Below are positions 18,114 through 27,055 of a DNA stretch of 64,000 nt, piece by piece (the stretch's first letter is position 1; each line of letters begins with the position of its first letter). The notes beneath the pieces are model-generated. The model did not search any database, had not been told where the DNA came from, and worked only from the letters and a program-made list of their open reading frames with translations. The DNA is from Paenibacillus whitsoniae. GTDB taxonomy: Bacteria > Bacillota > Bacilli > Paenibacillales > NBRC-103111. Made by a program: the position numbers and the translations under genes. The stretch lies in contig NZ_RXHU01000034.1 in assembly GCF_003955665.1 (NCBI RefSeq), forward strand, positions 65,682-129,681. Reading direction: 5' to 3'.

Positions 18114-18146
18114 GGTCAAGATCAACCTTTCGCCTATGATATGGTC

Positions 18147-19133
18147 TTAATACACGCCTTTCTCGCCGAACGACCGCGCCAGCCGATTAGCCGCCACAAT
18201 CAAAATCATACCGACAAGCCCTTTAAGCAGCCCTACTGCTGTCGTAAAGCTGAAATTGCCGTTAACAACGCCCATGCGGTACACGTACGTATCCAGCACT
18301 TCCCCCACTTCGGACACGCTTGCATTCAGCATAAGGTACACCTGCTCAAATCCGACATCGAGCACCGTACCCAACCGCAGGATAAATAAGATAATAATCG
18401 TTGAACGAATGCCCGGCAGGGTCACATGATAGATTTGCCTCAGCCGGCCTGCGCCGTCCATTCGTGCAGCCTCGTAAAGCTCGGGATCGATACCGGTGAG
18501 TGCGGCCAAATAAATAATCGTGCCCCAGCCGGATTCCTTCCAGATCACCTGCAGCACCAGCATCGCCCGAAAATTATGCTCATTAGACAGAATGTTGATC
18601 GGCTGCAATCCCCAGTCCACCAGCAAATGATTCACTTGCCCATCGCTTTGAAAGAGCAGATAGAAGATCCCCGCCACGACGACCCACGACAGGAAATGCG
18701 GCAAGTACAGAAAGGTTTGCACGATTTTTTTGAAAAACGCAAACTTCAGCTCATTGAGCAGAATCGCAATGAGAATCGGCACCGTGAAAGCGAATACAAT
18801 TTGATAAAAGCTAATGATTACCGTATTCATGAAATATCGGCCGATTTCCGGCGAATCAAAAATGCGGCTGAAATTGTCCAGCCCGACCCATTCGCTCCCC
18901 AGAAAGCCTTTGGACGGAATGTACTTCTGAAACGCAATGACGATGCCCAGCATCGGGACATACTTATAGATTAAGAAATAAACGATGCCCGGTAAAGCCA
19001 TGAGCCACAAATACCTTTCTTTTACGATACGCCTCCGCCACGTTACCCCTCGTCTTTCCGCTTGCCTTTCCATAAGCTGTACAGTGCCCCTCTCCTCATT
19101 GTCATCTGTTGTCACCCCCTTGCCACTCATCAT
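18147..19133 (-). CDS. ABC sugar transporter permease (LplB/PotB type)
   Basis: Up to 328 residues, with six predicted membrane helices beginning near RYLWLMALPGIVYFL and an EAA loop (YEAARMDGAGRLRQIYHVTLPG). This is the partner of the permease at 15661. The true start is uncertain: an internal ATG at about 19073 follows GAGGAGAGGGG by 13 bases and would give a 308-residue protein of more usual length. First gene of the minus-strand carbohydrate set, divergent from the AraC regulator. Confidence 0.86.
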   Translation of the reverse strand: MMSGKGVTTDDNEERGTVQLMERQAERRGVTWRRRIVKERYLWLMALPGIVYFLIYKYVPMLGIVIAFQKYIPSKGFLGSEWVGLDNFSRIFDSPEIGRYFMNTVIISFYQIVFAFTVPILIAILLNELKFAFFKKIVQTFLYLPHFLSWVVVAGIFYLLFQSDGQVNHLLVDWGLQPINILSNEHNFRAMLVLQVIWKESGWGTIIYLAALTGIDPELYEAARMDGAGRLRQIYHVTLPGIRSTIIILFILRLGTVLDVGFEQVYLMLNASVSEVGEVLDTYVYRMGVVNGNFSFTTAVGLLKGLVGMILIVAANRLARSFGEKGVY

Positions 19134-19362
19134 AGGCAGAGGTTAGCCGCACGGCAATCAACCATTTTTACGCAAAAAAAGCGCATGACAAAGCCGCGTA
19201 TTCACAGGGAATACACAGGCTTAAACGGGCGGATACACTTTTTTTGCAGCCGGCGCCCCGCCTTGTAAAAAGTGTGTGCGGCCAATCGCACAAGAAAGCT
19301 TTCTCGTTGTGATATACTGAAGCCAATAGGATGCGAACTACTACCCGCGAAGGAGATCGAAC
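19134..19362. promoter_or_regulatory. Divergent control region of the carbohydrate locus
   Basis: On the plus strand an extended -10 (TGATATACT, 19310-19318) lies upstream of the AraC gene. Just above it is an inverted repeat TGTGCG-6-CGCACA (19275-19280 with 19287-19292), a candidate operator. No clear promoter is visible for the minus-strand permease gene, as expected if it needs an activator. Confidence 0.45.
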
Positions 19363-21672
19363 ATGGATACGCATGCATGGCGCCGACTCAAGCATTTCCT
19401 CGAAACGAAAACGCCGGGCTGGAAACTCCAAAACCGGCTGCTGATTTCACTCATCCTTTTGTCCAGCATTCCTGTTGCCATAGTGGCGATTTCCTCCTCC
19501 CTCATCAGCAACCGGATTCTCAGTGATCAGACCGACCAGATGCACCAGGTCTTCCTGAATCAAGTCGAGAAAGAAATGAACAATCAATTCAAAAAGTTTG
19601 ACGAGCTAATGCTGCAATACACCTACGATAACTCCTCGCTCAGCCGATTCACGAATGAGGATTTGACCTACCGCAATTTCGGCCTTGTCAACGATCTCTA
19701 CACCGTTTTGACCAATTTAAGAAGCGGCATGGAAAATGTCGTGGAAATTGATTTTTACAGTACACCGTATCAAAAAATCGTGACCTCCAGCGGTCTGCTG
19801 CTGCAGCCCGACGAATTTATGGATCCAGCCGCGCTGCAAAGCTCCCGTTCGTTAACCCGATACGGCAGCTGGATCGATACACGTACGCACCTCAATTCGC
19901 GCTTGGAGCGCCCGGTCATTACGTACATCAGACCCACGACGATTGCCGGTTCGAATGTTGTGAACAGCTTTTTTATTGTTTACTTGGACGCTGCTTCGTT
20001 AAGCGCCAAGCTGAAAGCCAACGTAAGCGACCCCGCAACGTATTTGGTGATCAACGCTTCCGGCAACGCTGTGATGCATTCCGTTCCGTCCAAGGTGGGG
20101 ACCGTCGTCGATTTTCCGCATTTTCGCGAGGAGCTCATGAAAGGCAAAAACATGGCGAATTACCGCTTCACCCTGCCGATCGACGGCAAAGCCTCGCTTG
20201 TCAATTCGGTCTATTCCGCCAATCGGGACTGGTACTATGTGTCCATTCTGCCAATCGCACTGGTGAAGAAAGAGACGAATCTGCTGCGCAATCTTTTATT
20301 CAGCGTCAGCATCGCGTTTATTCTGCTTGCGGTTCTCATTGCCATTCGCACGTCCAAGCGTATTTATCTCCCTGTTCACAAGCTGACGCAGCGGGTGTTC
20401 AAGCAGAAAGCTGTTGCCGACAGCAAAGATGAGATCGTTTACATTACCGAACATATCCAACACATGGAAGCGCGCAACGATCGTTTGCAAAAAACGGTCA
20501 GCCAGTATCACTCCCATGCCGAGCAATATAGCTTGATGAGTCTCTTAGTCGGTACATCCAGCGACACGACCCTGCATCAGGATACGTTTCAAGATCTGCC
20601 GGTCTGCTTGCTTCTGCTGGAAACGGATGCTGTCTACCTGCAGGCGCACTACTCGCGAAACGACCAATTCCTGCTGTACTATGCGATCGAGAATATCGCC
20701 CAAGAGGTGTTAAATGCGAAAGGCATCACACGCAGCCTGATGATTCAGCCCGGTCTTTTTGCCATTGTGTATCAGCCGCCATCAGCTTCCCCGCAGCAGT
20801 CCCGGGCCGATGCAACCGAGCTGCTGGATGCCGTTCGTTCTTATTTAAAACTGAATATCGTCATCTCTGCCGATTATTCGGAGCGCGGCCTGCAAGGCAT
20901 CCATGACGTGTTCCAGCAAGCCAAGCATGCGCTCCGGTACAGCTTCTCGCTCGGTACCAATCAAGTTATCATTGGCGGTGAGCTGGACCCTTCCGTCTCC
21001 GATCAAGCCGATGCCCTGGTTGAAGTTGAGACCCTCATTTTGCATTCACTGCAAAGCGCCCAGTACGGCGAAGCGCAGGAGTTGTTCGCGCAAATCATTC
21101 AACTGCTGAAAGATGACAGCTCGCTGACTTCCGAGGTCGTGAAAGCCTACTGCTCGCAACTGCTCGGCGCCATGATGCACGCTGTCGGAAAAGACTTCCA
21201 CAGCGACACAGAGACGATGAATATGAAGGCGTTGACCGTCGAGCTGGATCGGCAGCGAAATTTGCAAGAGATCGAGCGCTTCTTCCATACCCGTTTCTTT
21301 GACAACTTGATGGCCTCCCATCCGGAGAAGTCCTCCCTGGAACGGCTGCAAATCGAACAAGTCGTCACCTTTATTCGGAATCATTACGATCAGGACATAT
21401 CCCTGCAATTGTGCGCGGACCTTGTCGGCCTCAGCAGCTCGCAGCTCAGCCGCACTTTCAAAAAAATCATGGGCATGAACTTCGTCGATTATGTCATTCA
21501 ACTGCGGGTGAACATTGCCAAAGAGCTGCTCAGCGATTCGGCCAATTCGATTCAAGCGGTGACCGATAAGCTGCGATATACGTCCGTCAATAGCTTTATC
21601 CGGATTTTCAAGAAAATTACCGGCACCACGCCAGGCAGTTACCGGAAGGATGCGCAGGACATGAAGCTGTAG
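19363..21672 (+). CDS. Membrane-anchored AraC family regulator of the adjacent ABC locus
   Basis: A 769-residue regulator. Membrane helices near 28-48 and 305-327 flank an extracytoplasmic sensor. A cytoplasmic middle region is followed by a C-terminal AraC DNA-binding domain (about 670-765) ending GTTPGSYR. GAAGGAG precedes the ATG. It is divergent from the sugar-importer genes, a standard arrangement in Paenibacillus in which such a sensor activates the importer operon upon detecting an extracellular saccharide. Target is inferred from position. Confidence 0.88.
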   Translation: MDTHAWRRLKHFLETKTPGWKLQNRLLISLILLSSIPVAIVAISSSLISNRILSDQTDQMHQVFLNQVEKEMNNQFKKFDELMLQYTYDNSSLSRFTNEDLTYRNFGLVNDLYTVLTNLRSGMENVVEIDFYSTPYQKIVTSSGLLLQPDEFMDPAALQSSRSLTRYGSWIDTRTHLNSRLERPVITYIRPTTIAGSNVVNSFFIVYLDAASLSAKLKANVSDPATYLVINASGNAVMHSVPSKVGTVVDFPHFREELMKGKNMANYRFTLPIDGKASLVNSVYSANRDWYYVSILPIALVKKETNLLRNLLFSVSIAFILLAVLIAIRTSKRIYLPVHKLTQRVFKQKAVADSKDEIVYITEHIQHMEARNDRLQKTVSQYHSHAEQYSLMSLLVGTSSDTTLHQDTFQDLPVCLLLLETDAVYLQAHYSRNDQFLLYYAIENIAQEVLNAKGITRSLMIQPGLFAIVYQPPSASPQQSRADATELLDAVRSYLKLNIVISADYSERGLQGIHDVFQQAKHALRYSFSLGTNQVIIGGELDPSVSDQADALVEVETLILHSLQSAQYGEAQELFAQIIQLLKDDSSLTSEVVKAYCSQLLGAMMHAVGKDFHSDTETMNMKALTVELDRQRNLQEIERFFHTRFFDNLMASHPEKSSLERLQIEQVVTFIRNHYDQDISLQLCADLVGLSSSQLSRTFKKIMGMNFVDYVIQLRVNIAKELLSDSANSIQAVTDKLRYTSVNSFIRIFKKITGTTPGSYRKDAQDMKL

Positions 21673-21755
21673 CCGTAGACGCGCAAGTTGACATCGATTC
21701 GCCTAAGTGATATATCTGTTAGGATAATCTTTTGCAGATGCTTTAGGAGGAACCG

Positions 21756-22370
21756 ATGAATCATCATTTTTTTGCCTACTTATACCGTCTCAAATATATT
21801 GACCGCTGGAGCCTCATGTGGAACATGCGCCGCGAGAATGTCGCAGAGCACTCGTTCTACGTCGCCTCCATCGCCCACATGCTGTGTACGATTGCCAATG
21901 AGGTCTACGGCAAGCAAGTGCCGACCGACCGCGTCGTTTCGATTGCCTTGTTCCACGACGCTTCCGAAGTGCTGACCGGCGACATTCCGCAGCCTGTGAA
22001 ACACAACAACAAGGAAATCCTGCGCAATTTCCGGGAAATTGAAGATGTCGCCGCCGAGCGCCTCTTGCAGACGATTCCACCGGCCATCCGGGATACGTAC
22101 CGCAAGCTGATTCAAGAGCCGGAGCCGGAGCTATACACCTGGGTCAAAGCCGCCGACCTGATTGAGGCATACATCAAATGCCTGACCGAGCTGTCCACAG
22201 GGAACCGCGAGTTCGTCGTCGCCAAACAGCAAGTGCTCGCTTCCCTGCAAAAAATGAACATGCCGGAAGTCGACTACTTCCTGAAGCATATGAGCGCCTC
22301 TTTCGAGAAAACACTCGATGAAATCACGTTGACGGAGACGGATGCCGCGTCCGACAGTCAACCAACTTAA
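21756..22370 (+). CDS. yfbR: 5'-deoxynucleotidase, YfbR family (HD domain)
   Basis: A 204-residue HD-domain phosphohydrolase. The metal site is visible as the His in NVAEHSFYV (about 33), the HD pair in LFHDASEVLTGD (about 68-69) and a distal Asp in AADLIEAY (about 137). YfbR removes the 5'-phosphate of deoxyribonucleoside monophosphates, supplying dUMP/thymidine metabolism. It stands alone with AGGAGG five bases before the ATG and its own terminator. Family identification is good; activity is by homology. Confidence 0.88.
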   Translation: MNHHFFAYLYRLKYIDRWSLMWNMRRENVAEHSFYVASIAHMLCTIANEVYGKQVPTDRVVSIALFHDASEVLTGDIPQPVKHNNKEILRNFREIEDVAAERLLQTIPPAIRDTYRKLIQEPEPELYTWVKAADLIEAYIKCLTELSTGNREFVVAKQQVLASLQKMNMPEVDYFLKHMSASFEKTLDEITLTETDAASDSQPT

Positions 22371-22407
22371 CAGATGCTTTAACTCCAGAACTACTTCTCC
22401 TGAACGT

Positions 22408-22453
22408 TAAAAAGCTCCCGGACCCACTTTTGGAAGTGGGGCCGGGAGCTTTT
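22408..22453 (+). terminator. Strong bidirectional terminator
   Basis: A long stem (22412-22429 with 22434-22451, one extra base) around the loop TTGG. T4 follows on the plus strand and T5 on the minus strand, so it ends both yfbR and the converging membrane protein gene. Confidence 0.9.
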
Positions 22454-22465
22454 CACTGCGTGGCC

Positions 22466-22900
22466 TTAGGATAAAATTTGCGGATTCGTCATAATCAGAA
22501 TCGCCAACACGACTGCGATTGCCGCGATCCAGGAGAACGATTTGATTTTACCTGCATCTTCCGATGCCGATTGGCCTGCTTGGCTGTTCTTCACCATTTT
22601 CTTGATGCGGCTGCCCATCATACCGGTTACTGCGCCAACGATCAGCAGAAGCACAACCGCAACACCCATCCACAGACCGGATGGCATCGGATCGATTTGG
22701 CTTACCATCGCACCTCCCGATAAGAAAGCGACAATCAAAGCGAATTGTCCCACACGGTTCAGCGAGGACAGCAGTCCTGCAAAGCCTTGCAGCGCCGCGC
22801 CGGACAGACTTGCTGCTCGTCCCACAATAAACGGAAACACTACGTAAGCTCCTAGTAATAAGGCACTAAGCACATGCAAAAAAATCATAACCTGATACAT
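22466..22900 (-). CDS. Small four-helix membrane protein of unknown function
   Basis: 144 residues with four hydrophobic helices: MIFLHVLSALLLGAY, the QFALIVAFLSGG region, the VAVVLLLIVGAVTGM region, and a C-terminal IAAIAVVLAILIM. The start is ATG 22900: GGAGG lies eight bases upstream and a consensus promoter at 22944-22972 overlaps the upstream in-frame codons, which therefore cannot be translated. No catalytic motif is visible. It resembles DUF2269-type integral membrane proteins. Conserved hypothetical. Confidence 0.75.
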   Translation of the reverse strand: MYQVMIFLHVLSALLLGAYVVFPFIVGRAASLSGAALQGFAGLLSSLNRVGQFALIVAFLSGGAMVSQIDPMPSGLWMGVAVVLLLIVGAVTGMMGSRIKKMVKNSQAGQSASEDAGKIKSFSWIAAIAVVLAILIMTNPQILS

Positions 22901-22943
22901 TTCGTCAACCTCCGCAAGTTCTTCATTAGAATCGTTCTCTTGT

Positions 22944-22972
22944 AGTATACAGAATCGATACGATTTGAACAA
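22944..22972 (-). promoter_or_regulatory. Sigma-A promoter of the small membrane protein gene
   Basis: Minus strand TTGTTC (22967-22972), 17-base spacer, TATACT (22944-22949). The expected transcript start is near 22937, 37 bases above the chosen ATG. Confidence 0.7.
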
Positions 22973-23100
22973 GAAAGCGATGTCATCCCGAAACGAAATT
23001 CACGATTTCTCCATAAAAATGTGACGGAATCGGGCAGCAAGAACCCCGTTCACCAGATTTCCAAAATGCCGCCTCCCCATCCGCATCTGCGCCGTAATGA

Positions 23101-23136
23101 CAAGAGCCCCTCTTCGCATAGGAAGAGGGGCTCTTG
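23101..23136 (-). terminator. Terminator-like hairpin after mdh
   Basis: A perfect 15-bp inverted repeat (23101-23115 with 23122-23136) with a 6-base loop, 20 bases past the mdh stop. The T tract on the minus strand is short (TTG then TCATTA), but stem strength and position fit the end of the citZ-icd-mdh transcript. Confidence 0.7.
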
Positions 23137-23156
23137 CGATTATCGTCGACGGGTGG

Positions 23157-24098
23157 TTACCCGGTAACGATTTTCACGACATTCCGAACGGAACTCGCCG
23201 TTTTATCCAGCGCCGCTTTCTCGGCATCCGTGAGCTCGATGTCCATGATTTTCTCAATGCCGTTCGCGCCAAGCACAGTCAGCACGCCCATGAACAAGTT
23301 CTCATACCCGAATTCGCCTTCGAGCAGCGCAATGGTTGGGATAATGCGTTTCTTATCTTTCAGGATCGCTTCTGTCATTTGCACAAGGGAAGCTGCTGGG
23401 GCATAATACGCGCTGCCGTTGCCGAGCAGGTTCACGATTTCGCCGCCGCCGGTGCGGGTGCGCTGGACGATCGCTTCAATCCGATCCGCCGGAATCAGCT
23501 TCTCGATCGGAATGCCGCCAGCGTACGTATAACGCACGAGCGGTACCATGTCGTCGCCGTGACCGCCGATCACGACCCCTTGAACGTCCTCCACCGACAC
23601 GTTCAGCTCCTGCGAGATGAACGTTAAGTACCGAGCCGTATCCAGCACGCCGGATTGGCCGATCACGCGGTTTTTCGGGAAGCCCAGCGCTTGATACGCG
23701 ACGTAGGTCATCGCATCGACCGGGTTGCTCAAGATAATGACGATCGCGTTCGGCGCGACCTCTTTAACATTCTCGCACACCGATTTGACGATTCCCGCAT
23801 TCGTGTTCACCAGGTCGTCGCGGCTCATGCCCGGCTTGCGAGCGATCCCCGCGGTAATGATCACGATATCGGAATCCGCCGCGTCCGCATAGTTGGATGT
23901 TCCCGTGATTTGCGCGTCAAAGCCTTGCACAGGCCCTGCTTCGAGCATATCGAGGGCTTTGCCCTTCGTCGGATTCTCCAGCTGCGGAATGTCCAGCAGC
24001 ACGATATTCCCCAATTCTTTCTGAGCAAGCATCAGAGCTGTTGTCGCACCGGTGAACCCAGCGCCGACAACCGTAATTTTATTACGACGGATAGCCAT
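23157..24098 (-). CDS. mdh: Malate dehydrogenase
   Basis: A 313-residue LDH-like malate dehydrogenase that oxidises malate to oxaloacetate with NAD. The NAD-binding GAGFTGA loop is at about 11-17, the substrate arginine loop around [11 protein letters not shown] (about 85-95), NPVD at about 125-128, and the catalytic histidine in GGHGDDMVP (about 180). Last gene of citZ-icd-mdh; 61 bases after icd. AGGAGG precedes ATG. In Bacillus the phoPR genes follow mdh, but here they are 13 kb away. Confidence 0.95.
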   Translation of the reverse strand: MAIRRNKITVVGAGFTGATTALMLAQKELGNIVLLDIPQLENPTKGKALDMLEAGPVQGFDAQITGTSNYADAADSDIVIITAGIARKPGMSRDDLVNTNAGIVKSVCENVKEVAPNAIVIILSNPVDAMTYVAYQALGFPKNRVIGQSGVLDTARYLTFISQELNVSVEDVQGVVIGGHGDDMVPLVRYTYAGGIPIEKLIPADRIEAIVQRTRTGGGEIVNLLGNGSAYYAPAASLVQMTEAILKDKKRIIPTIALLEGEFGYENLFMGVLTVLGANGIEKIMDIELTDAEKAALDKTASSVRNVVKIVTG

Positions 24099-24159
24099 TT
24101 AAAATTACCTCCTGAACGACAAATTTGCGGATCTATCGTACCTTTTTCAGGTCAGTCAA

Positions 24160-25455
24160 TTACATGTTTTTGATGATTTCGTTCGCGAACTCGGAGCACT
24201 TGATTTCTTTCGCGCCTTCCATCAGACGTGCGAAGTCATAAGTAACGGTTTTGTTATTGATGGAAGCTTCCATACCTTTGTAGATCAGCTCAGCCGCTTC
24301 CAACCAGCCCAAGTGCTCAAGCAGCATAACGCCGGACAGAATAACGGAACCAGGGTTTACTACGTCAAGACCTGCGTATTTAGGCGCCGTACCGTGCGTA
24401 GCTTCGAAGATCGCGTGACCCGTCAGGTAGTTGATGTTAGCGCCTGGTGCGATACCGATGCCGCCAACTTGTGCTGCAAGCGCGTCGGACAGGTAGTCAC
24501 CGTTCAAGTTCAATGTCGCGATGACGTCGAAGTCAGTTGGACGTGTCAAAACTTGTTGCAGCGCGATGTCCGCGATTGCGTCTTTTACGATGATTTTGCC
24601 AGCAGCTTCAGCATCTTTTTGCGCTTTGTTAGCCGCTTCAACGCCTTGCTCTTCTTTGATGCGGTCATATTGTGCCCAAGTGAACGTTTTGTCGCCGAAT
24701 TCACGCTCAGCCAGCTCGTAACCCCAATTTTTGAACGCGCCTTCTGTGAACTTCATGATGTTGCCTTTGTGAACCAACGTAACGGATTTGCGGCCGTGTT
24801 TGATTGCATACTCAATCGCAGCGCGGATCAAACGCTCCGAACCTTCGGAGGATACTGGTTTTACACCGATACCGGAAGTTTCTGGGAAGCGGATTTTCTT
24901 AACGCCCATTTCATTTTGCAAGAAAGAGATCACTTTTTTAACCGCTTCGGAGCCAGCTTCCCACTCGATGCCCGCGTAGATATCTTCTGTATTTTCACGG
25001 AAAATAACCATGTCAACCAGCTCAGGACGTTTAACCGGGGACGGTACGCCGTTGAAGTAACGAACCGGACGGGAGCATACGTACAAGTCAAGCTCTTGGC
25101 GAAGCGCAACGTTCAGGGAACGGATACCGCCGCCGATTGGCGTAGTCAGAGGTCCTTTGATGGAAACGATGTATTCGCGCATAGCTGTCAATGTGTCGTT
25201 AGGCAGCCAGTTGTTGAATTTGTTGAAAGCTTTTTCACCGGCATAAACTTCGTACCAAGCGATTTTTTTCTCGCCTTTGTACGCTTTCTCAACTGCAGCG
25301 TCAAGCACGCGCACGGATGCGTTCCAGATGTCTGGGCCTGTGCCGTCGCCTTCGATGTAAGGGATGATCGGGTTGTTAGGAACTTGCAGAACACCGTTTT
25401 CGATCGTGATTTTTTGACCTTCTGTTGGAAGCTCGTAAGTTTCGAATTGTGGCAT
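24160..25455 (-). CDS. icd: Isocitrate dehydrogenase (NADP type)
   Basis: 431 residues, the usual length for the Bacillus enzyme. Converts isocitrate to 2-oxoglutarate and CO2 with NADP. Visible are the substrate-binding [18 protein letters not shown] region, ENTEDIYAG, the Lys/Tyr catalytic regions, and the cofactor loop GTAPKYAG near residue 350. Second gene of the TCA set, with AGGAGG before the ATG. The gap to citZ contains paired hairpins that could act as an attenuator. Confidence 0.95.
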   Translation of the reverse strand: MPQFETYELPTEGQKITIENGVLQVPNNPIIPYIEGDGTGPDIWNASVRVLDAAVEKAYKGEKKIAWYEVYAGEKAFNKFNNWLPNDTLTAMREYIVSIKGPLTTPIGGGIRSLNVALRQELDLYVCSRPVRYFNGVPSPVKRPELVDMVIFRENTEDIYAGIEWEAGSEAVKKVISFLQNEMGVKKIRFPETSGIGVKPVSSEGSERLIRAAIEYAIKHGRKSVTLVHKGNIMKFTEGAFKNWGYELAEREFGDKTFTWAQYDRIKEEQGVEAANKAQKDAEAAGKIIVKDAIADIALQQVLTRPTDFDVIATLNLNGDYLSDALAAQVGGIGIAPGANINYLTGHAIFEATHGTAPKYAGLDVVNPGSVILSGVMLLEHLGWLEAAELIYKGMEASINNKTVTYDFARLMEGAKEIKCSEFANEIIKNM

Positions 25456-25516
25456 GGATATGGTTCCTCCTAATGATATATGTAAAATTAGTTAAACACC
25501 TGGACACACAAAAAGT

Positions 25517-25564
25517 GACGGGAGTCGCGGTACTCCCCGGTAAATCCTGCCGGGATCGGGTACC
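25517..25564 (-). promoter_or_regulatory. Alternative hairpins in the citZ-icd gap, possible attenuator
   Basis: On the minus strand GGTAC...GTACC (25560-25564 with 25529-25533) and CCCGG...CCGGG (25550-25554 with 25536-25540) can pair as nested helices. A competing hairpin GGGAGT-6-ACTCCC (25532-25537 with 25520-25525) is followed, five bases later, by T5. The two states share bases, the layout of an attenuator. The gap before the T run weakens the terminator call. Confidence 0.4.
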
Positions 25565-25599
25565 GAACTGCCCGCACCTTGAGTTTGAAGCTTAGCCAA

Positions 25600-26712
25600 T
25601 CAGCGTTCGCTGATGGGTACGTATTTTTGGTTAACCGGACCTGTGTACTCTGCGCGAGGACGAATCAGGCGGTTGTTTTCATACTGCTCAAGGATATGCG
25701 CCGTCCACCCGGAAGTACGGGAGATTGCGAAGATCGGCGTGAACAAGTCGCGCGGAATCTCAAGCGTAGTGTATACGGATGCGGAGTAGAAGTCAACGTT
25801 TGGTTTCAAACCTTTGAGACCTGTTACGAGTTCTTCCGTTTTGATGGACATTTCGTACCATTTCAAGTTGCCTGTCAGTTTGCCCAGCTCCAGGGACATT
25901 TTTTGAAGGTGCTTCGCACGCGGATCGCCGCCTTTGTAAACGCGGTGACCGAAGCCCATGATTTTATCCTTGCGCTCAAGCTTGCCGTTGATGTAAGGCA
26001 CAACGTTCTCGATCGTGCCGATTTCTTCGAGCATCGCCATAACCGCTTCATTGGCACCGCCGTGAAGAGGCCCTTTGAGCGTACCGATCGCGGATGTGAT
26101 ACCGGAGTAGATGTCAGTCAATGTTGCAACGGTAACGCGCGCCGCGAACGTGGAAGCGTTCAGCTCGTGATCGGCGTGAAGCACAAGCGCTTTATCCAAC
26201 GCTTCGATCGCAATTTTGTCCGGCTCTTTGCCTGTCAGTTGGAACAAGAAGTTCGCTGCGACGGAGGAATACCCTGGGGACGCGAGCGGCTCTTTGCCTT
26301 CGCGAATGCGTGCAAATGCGGCCACGATCGCCGGAATTTGCGCTTGCAGTTTAATCGCTTTACGCACGTTCGCTTCTTGGCTCATGTCGTTCGCTTCCGC
26401 ATCATACAAAGCAAGTGCGGATACCGCCGTACGCAGTGCTGCCATGGAGTTTACATCTTTTGGAAACAGTTTCATTTGGTTGATCACTTCAGCCGGAATG
26501 GTGCTGGCAGCGTTCAAGTCGCTTTGCAGCTTCTCAAGCTCCGCCCCAGTAGGCAGTTTTCCGAACCAAAGCAGGTAAATCACTTCTTCAAATGTCGCAT
26601 TTTCAGCGAGGTCATCAATATCAATGCCACGGTACGTAAGAACACCATCCACAATGGAGCTGATGGACGAGGTTGTGGCTACAATTCCTTCTAAACCTTT
26701 GGTTGCAGTCAT
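25600..26712 (-). CDS. citZ: Citrate synthase
   Basis: 370 residues, type II dimeric citrate synthase as in Bacillus CitZ. Condenses oxaloacetate and acetyl-CoA. Catalytic and CoA-site residues are visible in LHADHELNAST (His about 220), GPLHGGANE (His about 258) and GFGHRVYKG (His about 308), with the catalytic Asp further on near residue 310-315. First gene of citZ-icd-mdh. AAGGAGAG precedes the ATG by about nine bases. A plausible promoter lies upstream (TTCACT, 17 bases, TATTAT). Confidence 0.95.
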   Translation of the reverse strand: MTATKGLEGIVATTSSISSIVDGVLTYRGIDIDDLAENATFEEVIYLLWFGKLPTGAELEKLQSDLNAASTIPAEVINQMKLFPKDVNSMAALRTAVSALALYDAEANDMSQEANVRKAIKLQAQIPAIVAAFARIREGKEPLASPGYSSVAANFLFQLTGKEPDKIAIEALDKALVLHADHELNASTFAARVTVATLTDIYSGITSAIGTLKGPLHGGANEAVMAMLEEIGTIENVVPYINGKLERKDKIMGFGHRVYKGGDPRAKHLQKMSLELGKLTGNLKWYEMSIKTEELVTGLKGLKPNVDFYSASVYTTLEIPRDLFTPIFAISRTSGWTAHILEQYENNRLIRPRAEYTGPVNQKYVPISER

Positions 26713-27055
26713 TTGGGGAATCTCTCCTTAGCTACTCTATTAGCAAAAAATTGCTGCTTTCCTTTTCTTAATAATAAAGTATTTTACGCGCTAAGTGAAC
26801 AAAAGAAGGCATAAAACTTTATTTTCACTACCATTAAATATTCTTTTTGGCGAAAATGAGCTATTTTCGTTGCTTTCCGCCTTAAAACACACGATAGAAG
26901 TTTTTGTAGATTCCGCCGATTTATGCAGATACCTAGGAAAAAATTTGTAGACGCAAACAGAGATTGATACAATGGGTACACAAAGATTAACGGCTATCCC
27001 TCCTATCCAGGACGGAAAGCCAGACCCATGATTCCCGCTAACAAAGGAGATCTGC
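26713..27055. promoter_or_regulatory. Divergent region between citZ and ppx, with the ppx promoter
   Basis: On the plus strand TTGTAG (26945-26950), a 17-base spacer and TACAAT (26968-26973, preceded by TGA as an extended -10) form a good sigma-A promoter about 75 bases upstream of ppx. On the minus strand a TTCACT / TATTAT pair at 17 bases serves citZ. A small hairpin CGAAAAT...ATTTTCG lies near 26850-26870. No further gene is seen. Confidence 0.6.
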
